Shown: in pieces, positions 55,901 to 57,865 of the stretch
How the letters are laid out: each line of letters opens with the position of its first letter
Numbering within the stretch: the first letter of the stretch is position 1
NCBI GenBank assembly: GCA_034231615.1
Contig: CM067306.1
Span: 37,620,571 to 37,684,570, forward strand
Direction of reading: 5' to 3'
DNA from: Meghimatium bilineatum
Lineage: Eukaryota; Mollusca; Gastropoda; Stylommatophora; Philomycidae
Length of the DNA stretch: 64,000 nt
The notes under the pieces: model-generated
The model's database searches: none
What the model saw: the letters and a program-made list of their open reading frames with translations, nothing else
Told to the model about the DNA's origin: nothing
Made by a program: the position numbers and the translations under genes

Positions 55901-57686
55901 CACTCAGCACACCAAAACACATAACTACACTCAACATAACCACACTCAGCACTACACAACAAATAACCACACTCATCCAACACATAATCACGCTCAACAC
56001 TCCACAACAAATAACCACACTCAACACCCTACAACACATAACCACACTCAATACCCTACAACACATAACCACACTCAATACCCCACAACACATAACCACA
56101 CTCAACACTCCACAACACATAACCCTTATAGATATTCTTCTTACAGTCTTTGCCATATGGTGTTTATAATGTCTATCCACAGTCTTCACTCTTGCACACT
56201 ACCAATTATTTTTTATACAGATATTCCCCATGCCACGTTGCCAGGCTGTTCAGCTTCTTCTCTCTTGGTCCTCCCCTAACCCTCTTGCTCTTCAACTTGC
56301 CTTTTCTTCTTCTCATGATGTGTTCGTACAATGTGAATTGTCTCTTTCTGATGTGGGTGAGCATCTCTCATTTTGAATTATCTTCTTTCAAGAAATTTTC
56401 ATTCCATTTTTTTTTATCTTTCCAAGGTGTTCTCAACATTCTTCTATTGTTGCTATTGTTATTATTGTTGTTATCCAAATGAGGCTGAGTAGTTTTACTC
56501 TTGGCAGCTCAATGCCACTTTAAAAAAAGTGCAGGTCTTCTGAAGTTGAATTAGTGACCCTTACAGTGAGTTAGTGACTATTAAGAGTGTCTGTAAAATT
56601 CTTTTTCCTGAAAGTTGAAAGGTAGGAGCAGTCAATAAGGAGGTGTTCCACTGTTTTGTTGGGATGAGAGCAGTGTTTATAAATGGATTGTTGCTGGAGT
56701 CTGATACAGTTAAACGTACATAATTTCTTCATATTTTACTGATTATCCAAGATTCACTTCTATACATCAGAATTGGTTCTTGATAACTTGCATTACACAC
56801 TTCCAGTGATATAGATACACGACATAGGATTTGTCATGTGTTCAGTTCACTTTCTGATAAATAGTTAAACATACATAAGTTCATTTTCTCCAAACGAAAT
56901 GCATTTTAAATTTATTTTGTTCATTGTAGAAGATGATGAAGACGTAATCCCTTTAGCTGTGGGCATGTAACTCTTAACAACTCATAGTCTTTTTGACATA
57001 AGTATAGGTTCCCCTTGGTTGAGTAACTGACACTCAATCACATATGGTTTGTTGTCTCAAAGGCATGGTTGTTTTTAGGTTAGGAGTCTATGGATGCATT
57101 TATAGTCCATGGAGAATAGCAATACTGTTACTAGCCATGCATGTTGTAATAGGTGACTAAAGAGGTTTTGGGGTTGGAGTTGGATGTTCCATCCCATAGA
57201 GAGTCAAAAGTAACCCAAAAGATATGCTGAAGTTGGATGTGTCAGGTCAAAACATGCAAATATCACAGCTAAGCTGTAAACAATGAAACAACATATTTTT
57301 TTCTCCAGACTACATCCCATTAATCTGCAGGAGTTTCAGAATGAATGTAGAAAAAAAGAGGAAGAGAGCCAAAACATAAAATTAACTATCCCCTGATAGT
57401 AAAAAACAACTTAATTTAGGGTGTCCTAGAATATTTTTCACTGCTATAAACATTTCTTCTGATGAAGTTACCATTTGTCTAATGTTCCACAGAGTTCTCC
57501 AATTCAGAGTTAGCAAGTTCCAAGAAGCTCAAACAAGACGAAAAGGATGTCTTAAATTCCTTGGTTACTGACATAAGCTCAGACGCTAACGAATACCTGG
57601 ACCTGGTCTTATCCGAGGAGAAAGAGATCTTGCACATGTACCAGGGCATGCTAAGCAGTTTATCCATGGGCGGGAAATCACACTGA
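7870..57686 (+). CDS. NUB1: NUB1, NEDD8 ultimate buster 1 (16 coding exons, 624 aa)
   Basis: Adaptor protein that in vertebrates binds NEDD8 and FAT10 and brings them to the proteasome. Exons: 7870-7992, 9398-9568, 15885-16052, 21276-21402, 23775-23848, 27383-27489, 28991-29100, 32492-32568, 33875-33982, 35699-35750, 37800-37900, 44167-44255, 46627-46732, 53400-53483, 54456-54639, 57493-57686. All introns are GT-AG and the phases chain without a stop into 624 codons, against about 601-615 in human. The ubiquitin-like fold is near residues 100-165, the conserved helical region near 215-355, and UBA domains near 366-404, 440-478 and 492-535. Signature stretches match vertebrate NUB1 as I remember it: [44 protein letters not shown]. 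The start at 7870 was chosen because MENISKD aligns with the vertebrate N-terminus; ATG 7855 is an in-frame alternative and TGA 7840 lies upstream in frame. The upstream noncoding exon and promoter were not found. Confidence 0.95.
8085..8180 (-). mobile_element. SINE 3' part, second subfamily
   Basis: Reverse strand shows the blocks aatggcagcacaatgcatt, tctggactgtgtcctg and ggaccattattctgc of the SINE subfamily also seen at 28745, 41680 and 53725. Confidence 0.5.
8185..8355. repeat. left arm of a 171-bp inverted repeat
   Basis: Base-pairs by eye with 8782-8952 at all but a handful of positions. The spacer of 426 bases is a divergent copy of the 1.2-kb retroposon family. The arm holds alternating purine-pyrimidine (TACATACATATATAT) sequence. 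Confidence 0.9.
8356..8781 (+). mobile_element. divergent 5' part of the 1.2-kb retroposon family
   Basis: Follows the order of 14407-14820: gttagcagataaccaagatc, ggtgcaccctggaaacagaa, gattgtgtccg, gcggtggtcaatg, gagtacaatgacag. It is much more diverged than the two full copies and lacks their 3' half. It forms the loop of the inverted repeat. Confidence 0.7.
8782..8952. repeat. right arm of a 171-bp inverted repeat
   Basis: Reverse complement of 8185-8355 with very few differences. Confidence 0.9.
9320..9366. repeat. (TA)n microsatellite
   Basis: TATATA runs broken by TGTATG, ending about 30 bases before the exon 2 acceptor of NUB1. Confidence 0.85.
9398..9568 (+). CDS. NUB1: NUB1 coding exon 2
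   Basis: Residues 42-98, phase 0 on both sides (acceptor ttcttag, donor gag|gttata). It encodes an acidic and basic helical stretch ending [10 protein letters not shown], matching the block just before the ubiquitin-like domain. A (TA)n microsatellite ends about 30 bases upstream. Confidence 0.92.
9610..9935 (-). mobile_element. LINE 3' end fragment
   Basis: Reverse-strand translation gives [18 protein letters not shown], the GRP-x-RW motif at the C-terminus of RTE-like LINE reverse transcriptases, with ALERKLEFQ after it. Same family as 29230-31450. Confidence 0.6.
10022..10051. other. short perfect hairpin
   Basis: GCCTACAG and CTGTAGGC enclose TGCA-ATGA-TGCA, so a stem of 8 pairs is extended after one mismatch by four more. 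No other sign of a structured RNA gene. Confidence 0.4.
11040..11825 (+). mobile_element. LINE fragment, family A copy 1 (RT C-terminus)
   Basis: Translates in two frames to [42 protein letters not shown] and [12 protein letters not shown], the thumb and C-terminal region of an RTE-like reverse transcriptase. It is broken by frameshifts and stops. The 3' end has a (TGAC)n tail (actgactgactg). By eye about 95% identical to 21885-22725. Confidence 0.8.
11830..13150. other. no recognisable feature
   Basis: AT-rich intron 2 sequence. The 75-codon open frame at 12841 shows no recognisable domain. Confidence 0.45.
13172..13197. repeat. (CT)n microsatellite
   Basis: About thirteen CT repeats. Confidence 0.85.
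13555..13655. repeat. 40-bp tandem repeat
   Basis: Unit gaacttgacgtagggacttg...cataagatctatt, two full copies and a diverged one. Confidence 0.6.
13660..13850 (-). mobile_element. LINE fragment
   Basis: Reverse-strand translation [20 protein letters not shown] and [15 protein letters not shown] resembles the post-YADD region of RTE-like LINEs (RIGKAK...MRxxxxYIxPIL). Confidence 0.55.
13825..13985 (+). mobile_element. LINE 3' end fragment
   Basis: + strand GRPKETLRR motif followed by a decayed tail ending in aatgaatgaatgaa. Related to the 3' ends of family A. Confidence 0.45.
13990..14372 (+). mobile_element. LINE fragment, family B (RT C-terminus)
   Basis: Translates to [30 protein letters not shown] and [17 protein letters not shown], the same protein end as the LINE at 49580-50400 but frameshifted. 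It ends with CACCAGATGAT, the tail type of this family, and the 1.2-kb retroposon is inserted 35 bases beyond it. Confidence 0.75.
14407..15630 (+). mobile_element. 1.2-kb noncoding retroposon, copy 1 (+)
   Basis: Bounded by an 11-bp target-site duplication ACTTCTACCAT (14396-14406 and 15631-15641), with a 3' (AAAC)n tail. A nearly identical copy lies reversed at 25512-26729. The 5' end is ggggtgcaaaggg. The middle holds three diverged tandem units of about 90-100 bases (ccaactctaatgtcgagcct, cccaactctactgtcaggtt, ccaactcctctgttgagttc). Near the 3' end gctgaaatcggatgtg and aggcgcataac match the core of the local SINEs. No long open frame on the sense strand. TSD plus tail mean copying by a LINE machinery. 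Confidence 0.9.
15720..15830. repeat. about 50-bp tandem duplication
   Basis: Two near-identical copies of atcaatcaatccaaactaaa...aatcaaaccaatcatcac, ending about 55 bases before NUB1 exon 3. Confidence 0.75.
15885..16052 (+). CDS. NUB1: NUB1 coding exon 3 (ubiquitin-like domain)
   Basis: Residues 99-154. The acceptor is actatag and the donor gtt|gtaaga, both phase 0. It encodes [17 protein letters not shown] and [14 protein letters not shown], which read as the beta-grasp core of the ubiquitin-like domain. An alternative in-frame acceptor (ctggag, 15915) would shorten it by ten codons. Confidence 0.9.
16293..18396 (-). mobile_element. 533-bp MITE, copy A, split by an insertion
   Basis: The two parts, 16293-16338 and 17908-18396, total 535 bases and together equal the uninterrupted copy at 39689-40221 in reverse orientation. 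TIRs begin ccgttaaattc and the element is flanked by TA on both sides, as for Tc1/mariner-type elements. The terminal 46 bases include cccatccgattgtaggccga. The inserted 1,569 bases lie between gagaacc and agatactgg. Confidence 0.85.
16339..17907. mobile_element. unidentified 1,569-bp insertion inside MITE copy A
   Basis: Its borders are fixed by comparison with the unbroken MITE. The ends (taactatccc and aataacatc) show no inverted repeat and at most one duplicated base, so the class is unknown. Two direct repeats of about 130 bases (near 16770-16890 and 17270-17395) share gatcacgtttgtttttataa and agatacagaagagtttgaac. Confidence 0.65.
18478..18822. repeat. 33-bp minisatellite
   Basis: About ten head-to-tail units of gagatttttgttgtgacaca plus cagattcaagtta. 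Because 33 is a multiple of three it stays open ([11 protein letters not shown] repeated), but this is a translation artefact. The last unit (gtgactcacatattcaag) matches a single copy at 16083-16112. Confidence 0.95.
18870..19125 (+). mobile_element. SINE, first subfamily
   Basis: Ordered blocks of the local SINE: agccagggcccaaaagagag, caactaagg, a degenerate core, ctggactacatcctactcat, ctgcaagagtttgagaa. Moderately diverged. Confidence 0.65.
19800..20755 (+). mobile_element. LINE fragment, family A-like, with FADD active site
   Basis: Translates to [39 protein letters not shown] (the catalytic YADD-type box), [24 protein letters not shown]-like LTNIWKS and [11 protein letters not shown]. 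It ends [10 protein letters not shown] few stops and a frame change break it. It is an older relative of the copies at 11040 and 21885. Confidence 0.8.
20801..21052 (-). mobile_element. SINE, first subfamily
   Basis: Reverse-strand copy with gaggcctgagaaaggagc, aggaggttattgggtagag, gaagtcggatgtgtcag, a degenerate core and aagtttgagaacga. Confidence 0.75.
21276..21402 (+). CDS. NUB1: NUB1 coding exon 4
   Basis: Residues 155-196 plus one base of codon 197. Acceptor ttttcag, donor atg|gtaaaa. It encodes [18 protein letters not shown] and a charged helical run ending LLSSRED, corresponding to the end of the ubiquitin-like domain and the linker after it. Confidence 0.9.
21555..21870. repeat. dispersed repeat family (ttcttgattag...), copy 2
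   Basis: Same block order as 7275-7520: ttcttgattagaaaccagca, a run of 'cattccactc' variants, then cctgatcata and ttcattctgtag. Lies in NUB1 intron 4, directly before a LINE fragment. Confidence 0.45.
21885..22725 (+). mobile_element. LINE fragment, family A copy 2 (RT C-terminus)
   Basis: Near-duplicate of 11040-11825 with the same orientation and the same 3' end. It reaches slightly further upstream, to [18 protein letters not shown], which contains the active site. Broken by stops and frame changes. It ends with tgaactgattgat. Confidence 0.8.
22745..22788. repeat. (ATTT)n microsatellite
   Basis: ATTT repeats running into a T-run. Confidence 0.85.
23405..23530 (-). mobile_element. SINE 3' part, second subfamily
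   Basis: Reverse strand has aaaactgtgacaacgcattt, ctggactgcatcctgttgga and aggactatgatcctgct. Confidence 0.5.
23775..23848 (+). CDS. NUB1: NUB1 coding exon 5
   Basis: Residues 197-221. Acceptor cattgcag, donor aaa|gtaatt. The split codon restores aspartate. [18 protein letters not shown] matches the human block containing DIANQTGRSIRIP, a strong family signature in a very short exon. Confidence 0.93.
24246..24570 (+). mobile_element. tRNA-headed SINE
   Basis: The head contains a box A (TAGCGCAGTGGTTAGCGCA) and a degenerate box B (GGTTCATTCCCC), as in tRNA-derived SINEs. The body has ggctccagggtcgacccag and ends in aataaatgttatgggttaac, which is present twice (24478 and 24541). It is a different family from the other SINEs here. 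It ends directly at the mariner. Confidence 0.7.
24574..25459 (+). mobile_element. internally deleted mariner element
   Basis: 886 bases between TA dinucleotides (24572-24573 and 25460-25461), with 31-bp terminal inverted repeats that differ at one position (24574-24604 and 25429-25459; start cgagg[c/a]gtgttcaaatg). It contains the deleted transposase described separately. The TIRs are almost identical, so insertion is recent. Confidence 0.95.
24735..25337 (+). CDS. mariner transposase with in-frame internal deletion (200 aa)
   Basis: Start ATG 24735, stop TGA 25335-25337. The N-terminus has a mariner helix-turn-helix of the HTH_48 type ([35 protein letters not shown]). The C-terminal half has LLHDNARPH and [20 protein letters not shown], with exactly 34 residues between the two aspartates (D34D, the mariner signature). 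The block with the first catalytic aspartate is absent: after [14 protein letters not shown] the frame runs into [11 protein letters not shown]. The usual length is about 340-350 residues, so roughly 140 are missing while the frame stays open. The protein cannot be catalytic, but its DNA-binding domain could still be made. Confidence 0.9.
   Translation: MAGVIPNPSKVNQRAVIQFLSFEGCQAVDIHRRMKAAYGDKCLSRTRVMEWVRMFKDGRELTADLARPGQAHIVATEEDTLDKLHKAIKAKRPGRLSQGVILLHDNARPHVAKIVQETLAKKNWEVLHHPAYSPDLSPCDFHLFGPLKKALKGQRFNSDADVKTAVTTWFREQPRNFFSDGIRRLPKQWDACLNAYGDFF
25465..26870 (+). mobile_element. LINE 3' fragment split by retroposon copy 2
   Basis: The left part (25475-25512) reads HPRLVWFGH and the right part (26731-26870) reads [20 protein letters not shown], then GGEEDREN. 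These form the WFGHV...SK...EGG C-terminal motif of the LINE also seen at 32680-33060. The retroposon sits inside that motif. Confidence 0.55.
25512..26729 (-). mobile_element. 1.2-kb noncoding retroposon, copy 2 (-)
   Basis: Reverse-strand copy of the element at 14407-15630, matching end to end. Target-site duplication TGGACATGT at 25505-25513 and 26730-26738, with the (AAAC)n tail at the left. It interrupts the WFGHV motif of a LINE fragment. The long + strand open frame across its right end is antisense to it and not a gene. Confidence 0.9.
26972..27240 (+). mobile_element. SINE, first subfamily
   Basis: Blocks: ttgccagggactgaaatggg, caactaaggaagtctgg, cgctgaagtcatat, ctggactacatcctgccaac, gcaggagtttgagaaagaaa. 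It ends 140 bases before NUB1 exon 6. Confidence 0.65.
27383..27489 (+). CDS. NUB1: NUB1 coding exon 6
   Basis: Residues 222-256 plus two bases of 257. Acceptor cctacag, donor cag|gtacag. [18 protein letters not shown] and [11 protein letters not shown] match the vertebrate helical block LMLAMGYHEKGRAFLK. Confidence 0.95.
27490..28535. other. no recognisable feature
   Basis: Start of intron 6; no coding, RNA or repeat signal recognised. Confidence 0.4.
28535..28740. repeat. dispersed repeat family (ttcttgattag...), copy 3
   Basis: Starts ttcttgattaggaaccagca and carries the same downstream blocks (gggcattccca, cctggtcactc). It is joined to a SINE copy at 28745. Confidence 0.45.
28745..28905 (+). 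mobile_element. SINE, second subfamily
   Basis: gtgtcagaccatttgcgcaa, ataaaatggcaacacaa, aggactacatcctgctggaa and gaacgctgaagaagaagaac. It keeps the (GAA)n tail. Confidence 0.65.
28991..29100 (+). CDS. NUB1: NUB1 coding exon 7
   Basis: Residues 257-293 with split codons at both ends. Acceptor caatag, donor cag|gtaaat. [20 protein letters not shown] matches vertebrate DNYAVLQLDIVWCYFRL nearly residue for residue. Confidence 0.95.
29230..31450 (-). mobile_element. decayed RTE-like LINE, about 2.2 kb
   Basis: On the reverse strand, from high to low coordinate: a pre-RT region ([19 protein letters not shown]), [14 protein letters not shown], the RT palm block [40 protein letters not shown] and [14 protein letters not shown] after the active site, and the C-terminal [17 protein letters not shown]. 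Several frameshifts and stops break it, and the endonuclease end is missing. It fills most of intron 7. Confidence 0.75.
31780..32095. repeat. 36-bp minisatellite
   Basis: About eight and a half units of ccaagaaataagacaatgga plus cagagtctgggatata. The four right-hand units are almost identical and the left ones diverged. Open in several frames because 36 is divisible by three. Confidence 0.95.
32288..32308. other. poly-G run
   Basis: GGGGGTGGGGGGGGGGGGGGG-type run in intron 7, able to form a G-quadruplex. Its length may also reflect sequencing uncertainty. Confidence 0.6.
32492..32568 (+). CDS. NUB1: NUB1 coding exon 8
   Basis: Residues 294-319. It was found by looking for the block missing between exons 7 and 9. 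Acceptor cttacag, donor aag|gtgggg. The split codon gives E, then [20 protein letters not shown] follows, matching vertebrate CFKNCYGENHQRL. Confidence 0.93.
32680..33060 (-). mobile_element. LINE 3' end with (TTGA)n tail
   Basis: Reverse-strand translation [40 protein letters not shown] and [20 protein letters not shown] is an intact LINE C-terminus. The 3' end is gggttacaggtttattgatt followed by more TTGA repeats (32683-32700). It starts 115 bases after NUB1 exon 8. Confidence 0.7.
33412..33775. repeat. 52-bp minisatellite
   Basis: About seven units of gaacaagatatcctaccatt, agttaatattaaagagttaa and aatgtgcatcct. The three central units are nearly identical. A partial unit lies at 33834-33850, just before exon 9. 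Confidence 0.9.
33875..33982 (+). CDS. NUB1: NUB1 coding exon 9
   Basis: Residues 320-355, phase 0 on both sides. Acceptor cattgcag, donor agg|gtaaga. [19 protein letters not shown] matches vertebrate [20 protein letters not shown] 52-bp tandem array lies just upstream, with a partial unit about 30 bases from the acceptor. Confidence 0.95.
34445..34855 (-). mobile_element. SINE, partial tandem dimer
   Basis: The reverse strand contains one full SINE (34612-34855: gggcccgaaaggggagc, aggaggttatggaatggag, ctgcagg...) followed by a second 3' part (34445-34611) joined at the core. Both keep ccaaagccatgctgaagt. The right end matches the copy at 54975 closely. Confidence 0.85.
35275..35405. repeat. 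about 37-bp tandem repeat
   Basis: Three units of agatttatttgtttgcgtgg plus aatgtgtctatatctt. Confidence 0.75.
35699..35750 (+). CDS. NUB1: NUB1 coding exon 10
   Basis: Residues 356-372 plus one base of 373. Acceptor atttgcag, donor aaa|gtaaga. It encodes [17 protein letters not shown], leading into the first UBA domain. The intron after it is almost wholly minisatellite. Confidence 0.88.
35800..37790. repeat. minisatellite filling NUB1 intron 10
   Basis: Some 60-70 degenerate units of about 25-38 bases built on actggtcactctactattat plus cttatctcagttgt. It begins about 50 bases after the exon 10 donor and ends about 15-25 bases before the exon 11 acceptor. Long open frames here (YWSLYYYL-type repeats) are artefacts. 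Confidence 0.95.
37800..37900 (+). CDS. NUB1: NUB1 coding exon 11 (UBA 1)
   Basis: Residues 373-406. Acceptor tacccag, donor aag|gtaaac. [20 protein letters not shown] and [10 protein letters not shown] form a UBA domain whose MGF loop and GLRA helix match the first UBA of NUB1. Confidence 0.95.
38098..39655 (-). mobile_element. 5'-truncated I-like LINE with 13-bp target-site duplication
   Basis: Flanked by TTATTTCATAATC at 38085-38097 and 39656-39668. On the reverse strand it starts in frame inside the reverse transcriptase and stays open for about 500 codons to the stop at 38134. Domains: RT thumb ([28 protein letters not shown]), then RNase H with all four acidic or histidine positions ([49 protein letters not shown]), then a C-terminal [17 protein letters not shown] zinc motif. 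The 3' end is a (GAA)n tail. Intact frame and perfect TSD show a young insertion in NUB1 intron 11, antisense to the gene. It belongs with I/Nimb-type LINEs that carry RNase H. Confidence 0.95.
39689..40221 (+). mobile_element. 533-bp MITE, copy B (uninterrupted)
   Basis: Between TA dinucleotides at 39687-39688 and 40222-40223. Imperfect TIRs: left ccgttaagatccgtgtataa, right (reverse complement) cctttaagatccgaatataa. No coding capacity. It is the reverse complement of copy A once that copy's insertion is removed. It lies 21 bases right of the LINE target-site duplication. Confidence 0.85.
40735..40890 (-). mobile_element. SINE 5' part, diverged
   Basis: Reverse strand: cccacaaagggaacaaagaa, gcatgtcataagagtttt, aaggaggttttaggggtgga. 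Confidence 0.5.
40945..41165 (+). mobile_element. SINE 5' part with internal duplication, diverged
   Basis: Two repeats of 'cctggactnctagttcag..aaagactagga' followed by ccagacatgtaggaggaact and aagttgggggttaggctgac. Confidence 0.4.
41680..41825 (+). mobile_element. SINE, second subfamily
   Basis: gtctgatgtgtcgggtcatt, gcaaataaaaggcaacataa, ggacaacatcctgctggaaa, gggagtttgagaatgaac. Confidence 0.6.
41900..42690 (+). mobile_element. decayed I-like LINE 3' region
   Basis: Broken frames give SGIMGNEKA (cf. [10 protein letters not shown] of RNase H), EECLYLSRI, then [14 protein letters not shown] and RWQWTLL. These fall in the same order as the C-terminus of the intact LINE at 38134-39585. Many stops. 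Confidence 0.4.
42780..43165 (+). mobile_element. LINE 3' end with (TTGA)n tail
   Basis: [20 protein letters not shown] plus [13 protein letters not shown] matches the LINE end at 32680-33060; the tail is tattgattgattgatatc at 43143-43160. Confidence 0.6.
43190..43560 (-). mobile_element. decayed LINE 3' fragment
   Basis: Reverse strand retains [10 protein letters not shown]-type and [11 protein letters not shown] pieces of a LINE C-terminus; very degenerate. Confidence 0.35.
44167..44255 (+). CDS. NUB1: NUB1 coding exon 12
   Basis: Residues 407-435 plus two bases of 436. Acceptor atccatag, donor acc|gtaagt. It encodes a basic linker ([14 protein letters not shown]) between UBA 1 and UBA 2, where the vertebrate protein also has a lysine- and arginine-rich stretch that serves as a nuclear localisation signal. 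Confidence 0.85.
44310..44520 (+). mobile_element. LINE 3' fragment
   Basis: [20 protein letters not shown] followed by [17 protein letters not shown] and a stop is an in-frame LINE C-terminal end. It starts about 55 bases after NUB1 exon 12. Confidence 0.5.
44555..44885. repeat. 40-bp minisatellite
   Basis: Eight units of acagtcatgtgtagttatga plus tatgaaataaactatataat, nearly identical, with only TAC/TAT and one 2-base-deletion variant. Confidence 0.95.
45240..45770 (+). mobile_element. decayed LINE fragment (RT C-terminus)
   Basis: Pieces in changing frames: [40 protein letters not shown]-like and the tail ccacctgatgatg, the same tail as family B. Confidence 0.55.
45810..45975 (-). mobile_element. 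LINE 3' end fragment, inverted to 47100-47240
   Basis: Reverse complement of the 3' part of the LINE at 46860-47240. Shared blocks include gtggtgcactctgttagact and ccatctcgtgatgt. It starts with the (ATC)n tail. Confidence 0.6.
46420..46562. repeat. 38-bp tandem repeat
   Basis: Three units of gatctgagcatctgtggacc plus tatcctgagtacaattat, ending 65 bases before NUB1 exon 13. Confidence 0.85.
46627..46732 (+). CDS. NUB1: NUB1 coding exon 13 (UBA 2)
   Basis: Residues 436-471. Acceptor atttcag, donor gag|gtaagg. [20 protein letters not shown] followed by NNDISAAIE forms the second UBA domain; MDFP stands in place of the usual MGF/MGY loop. Confidence 0.92.
46860..47240 (+). mobile_element. LINE fragment with (GAT)n tail
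   Basis: [13 protein letters not shown] and [20 protein letters not shown]-like pieces in shifting frames, then gcagcacttgatgatgat. It lies directly after NUB1 exon 13. Confidence 0.6.
47480..48850 (-). mobile_element. decayed LINE, RT region
   Basis: Reverse strand from high to low coordinate: an RT block near NGCQARLYN (cf. GVRQGCVLSP), [11 protein letters not shown]-type active-site region, [13 protein letters not shown], then WFLRRMMEI-type and [20 protein letters not shown] with frame changes. It contains the 73-bp tandem repeat. Confidence 0.7.
48476..48757. repeat. 73-bp tandem repeat inside a LINE
   Basis: Four almost identical copies of atcaactctaagattttcta through caaatgcttgtcaccttgtc. 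The positions of 'actctaagat' (48481, 48554, 48627, 48700) fix the period. Confidence 0.95.
48950..49145 (+). mobile_element. LINE 3' end fragment
   Basis: Two frames give [11 protein letters not shown] and [20 protein letters not shown], the end of the family also at 29230-31450. Confidence 0.45.
49120..49530 (-). mobile_element. LINE fragment, family B (pre-RT and RT start)
   Basis: Reverse strand: [40 protein letters not shown], then after a frame change [20 protein letters not shown] and [12 protein letters not shown]. Confidence 0.75.
49575..50400 (-). mobile_element. LINE fragment, family B (YADD to C-terminus)
   Basis: Reverse strand: [20 protein letters not shown] (active site), then after one frame change an open stretch from 50041 to 49583 with [56 protein letters not shown] and [17 protein letters not shown]. 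It ends HGT* and a cacctgatgatga tail. The best preserved copy of family B. Confidence 0.85.
50405..50875. repeat. 41-bp repeat array
   Basis: Units of gaagttacattacaaaaagt plus aaaatgaaacacctatgtggt: four at 50405-50580, two at 50795-50870, and a single diverged unit at 49530-49575. Each cluster abuts the tail of a LINE. Confidence 0.85.
50575..50785 (-). mobile_element. LINE 3' end fragment
   Basis: Reverse strand: [40 protein letters not shown] and [13 protein letters not shown], an open LINE C-terminus ending in the tgatgatgaatgtaacttca tail. Confidence 0.7.
51320..51885. repeat. about 21-bp minisatellite, variable units
   Basis: About 27 units of ataagttgacatgtctgtga plus c, with many short variants. 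Antisense open frames ([11 protein letters not shown] repeats) are artefacts. Confidence 0.9.
51895..52080 (+). mobile_element. LINE 3' fragment
   Basis: [20 protein letters not shown]-type ending and gcatccaatgtagtaccatt match the (TTGA)n-tailed LINE. A second short piece of the same end lies at 53255-53320. Confidence 0.45.
52085..52925 (+). mobile_element. LINE fragment with FADD active site
   Basis: [20 protein letters not shown] (active site), [33 protein letters not shown], and after frame changes [18 protein letters not shown]. Different LINE family from A and B. Confidence 0.7.
52935..53148. repeat. 31-bp minisatellite
   Basis: Seven units of gatatgatcgcttgaaatct plus tccatttctgt, with only single-base variants. 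Confidence 0.95.
53400..53483 (+). CDS. NUB1: NUB1 coding exon 14
   Basis: Residues 472-499, phase 0. Acceptor gctcag, donor cag|gttggg. [18 protein letters not shown] finishes UBA 2 and gives the linker; EITDDMIIQ begins UBA 3. Confidence 0.88.
53570..53632. repeat. 23-bp tandem repeat
   Basis: Three units of catctcattcatggctttat plus ana. Confidence 0.85.
53725..53880 (+). mobile_element. SINE, second subfamily
   Basis: gtgtgatgtgtcaggaaatt, aataaaatggcaacacagcg, ttgactacatcagctggaaa, gtttgagaatgaacactgaa, gaagaagataac. Confidence 0.65.
54055..54295 (-). mobile_element. SINE, first subfamily, with amplified core
   Basis: Reverse-strand SINE ending agaagtttgagtgaaaatta. Inside it a 20-bp stretch of the core is present four times at 54162-54241 (cttcagtatgacacatccaa). 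Confidence 0.7.
54456..54639 (+). CDS. NUB1: NUB1 coding exon 15 (UBA 3, Ser-rich linker)
   Basis: Residues 500-560 plus one base of 561. Acceptor tatccag, donor cag|gtaagc. [20 protein letters not shown] then [12 protein letters not shown] is the third UBA domain. A serine-rich tail follows, as in vertebrate NUB1. Confidence 0.93.
54800..54970. repeat. dispersed repeat, partner at 5225-5425
   Basis: Second copy of the repeat at 5225-5425, in the same orientation, lying directly before a SINE in NUB1 intron 15. Confidence 0.5.
54975..55263 (+). mobile_element. SINE, first subfamily, best full copy
   Basis: In order: gccggggcccgaaaggggag, cagacatgtcgtaaaagacg, actaaggaggttatgggatg, catgctgaagtcggatgtgt, aggccgaaaggcgcagatat, ggactacatcctgctaatct, gcaggagtttgagaacgaac and a (GAA)n tail. 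This serves as the reference for the subfamily. The motif catgtcgtaaaagacgacta resembles a core shared by many invertebrate SINEs; which superfamily it belongs to cannot be settled here. Confidence 0.85.
55264..55860 (-). mobile_element. decayed LINE fragment
   Basis: Reverse strand: [54 protein letters not shown] and [14 protein letters not shown], a LINE RT C-terminus in several frames. Its end meets the SINE tail. Confidence 0.6.
55895..56125. repeat. 27-bp minisatellite
   Basis: About eight units of acaacacataaccacactca plus ataccct. Strand-asymmetric (no G on the + strand over long stretches). Confidence 0.9.
56240..56840 (-). mobile_element. decayed LINE fragment
   Basis: Reverse strand: [15 protein letters not shown] (cf. 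YGSESWTI), then [20 protein letters not shown] and [19 protein letters not shown]-terminus with frame changes. Confidence 0.55.
57100..57365 (+). mobile_element. SINE, first subfamily, diverged
   Basis: ctaaagaggttttggggttg, tatgctgaagttggatgtgt, agactacatcccattaatct, gcaggagtttcagaatgaat. It ends 130 bases before the last NUB1 exon. Confidence 0.7.
57493..57686 (+). CDS. NUB1: NUB1 last coding exon 16 with stop
   Basis: Residues 561-624 and TGA at 57684-57686. Acceptor ttccacag. It encodes an acidic C-terminus with [18 protein letters not shown], comparable to the vertebrate end with DYLDSTLEDEEIIIAEYL. AATAAA at 57843-57848 is the likely polyadenylation signal. Confidence 0.88.
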
Positions 57687-57842
57687 GTCAAGCTACTAAC
57701 TAATGTCTTGTATATATGAAATTTTTTGTGTTCTTTGAAAATAAGTCATGATTAGGAGAATATTATCTATATTTGCGCATGATCACTCTTTTATTCTGAA
57801 GTTATTTTATTATTAATACAGAGGTCTCAACAATAATAATGC

Positions 57843-57848
57843 AATAAA
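57843..57848 (+). terminator. NUB1 polyadenylation signal
   Basis: AATAAA 157 bases after the NUB1 stop codon, the first canonical hexamer downstream. Cleavage would fall near 57860-57875. Confidence 0.55.
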
Positions 57849-57865
57849 TATGTAAATTAAGTTCA

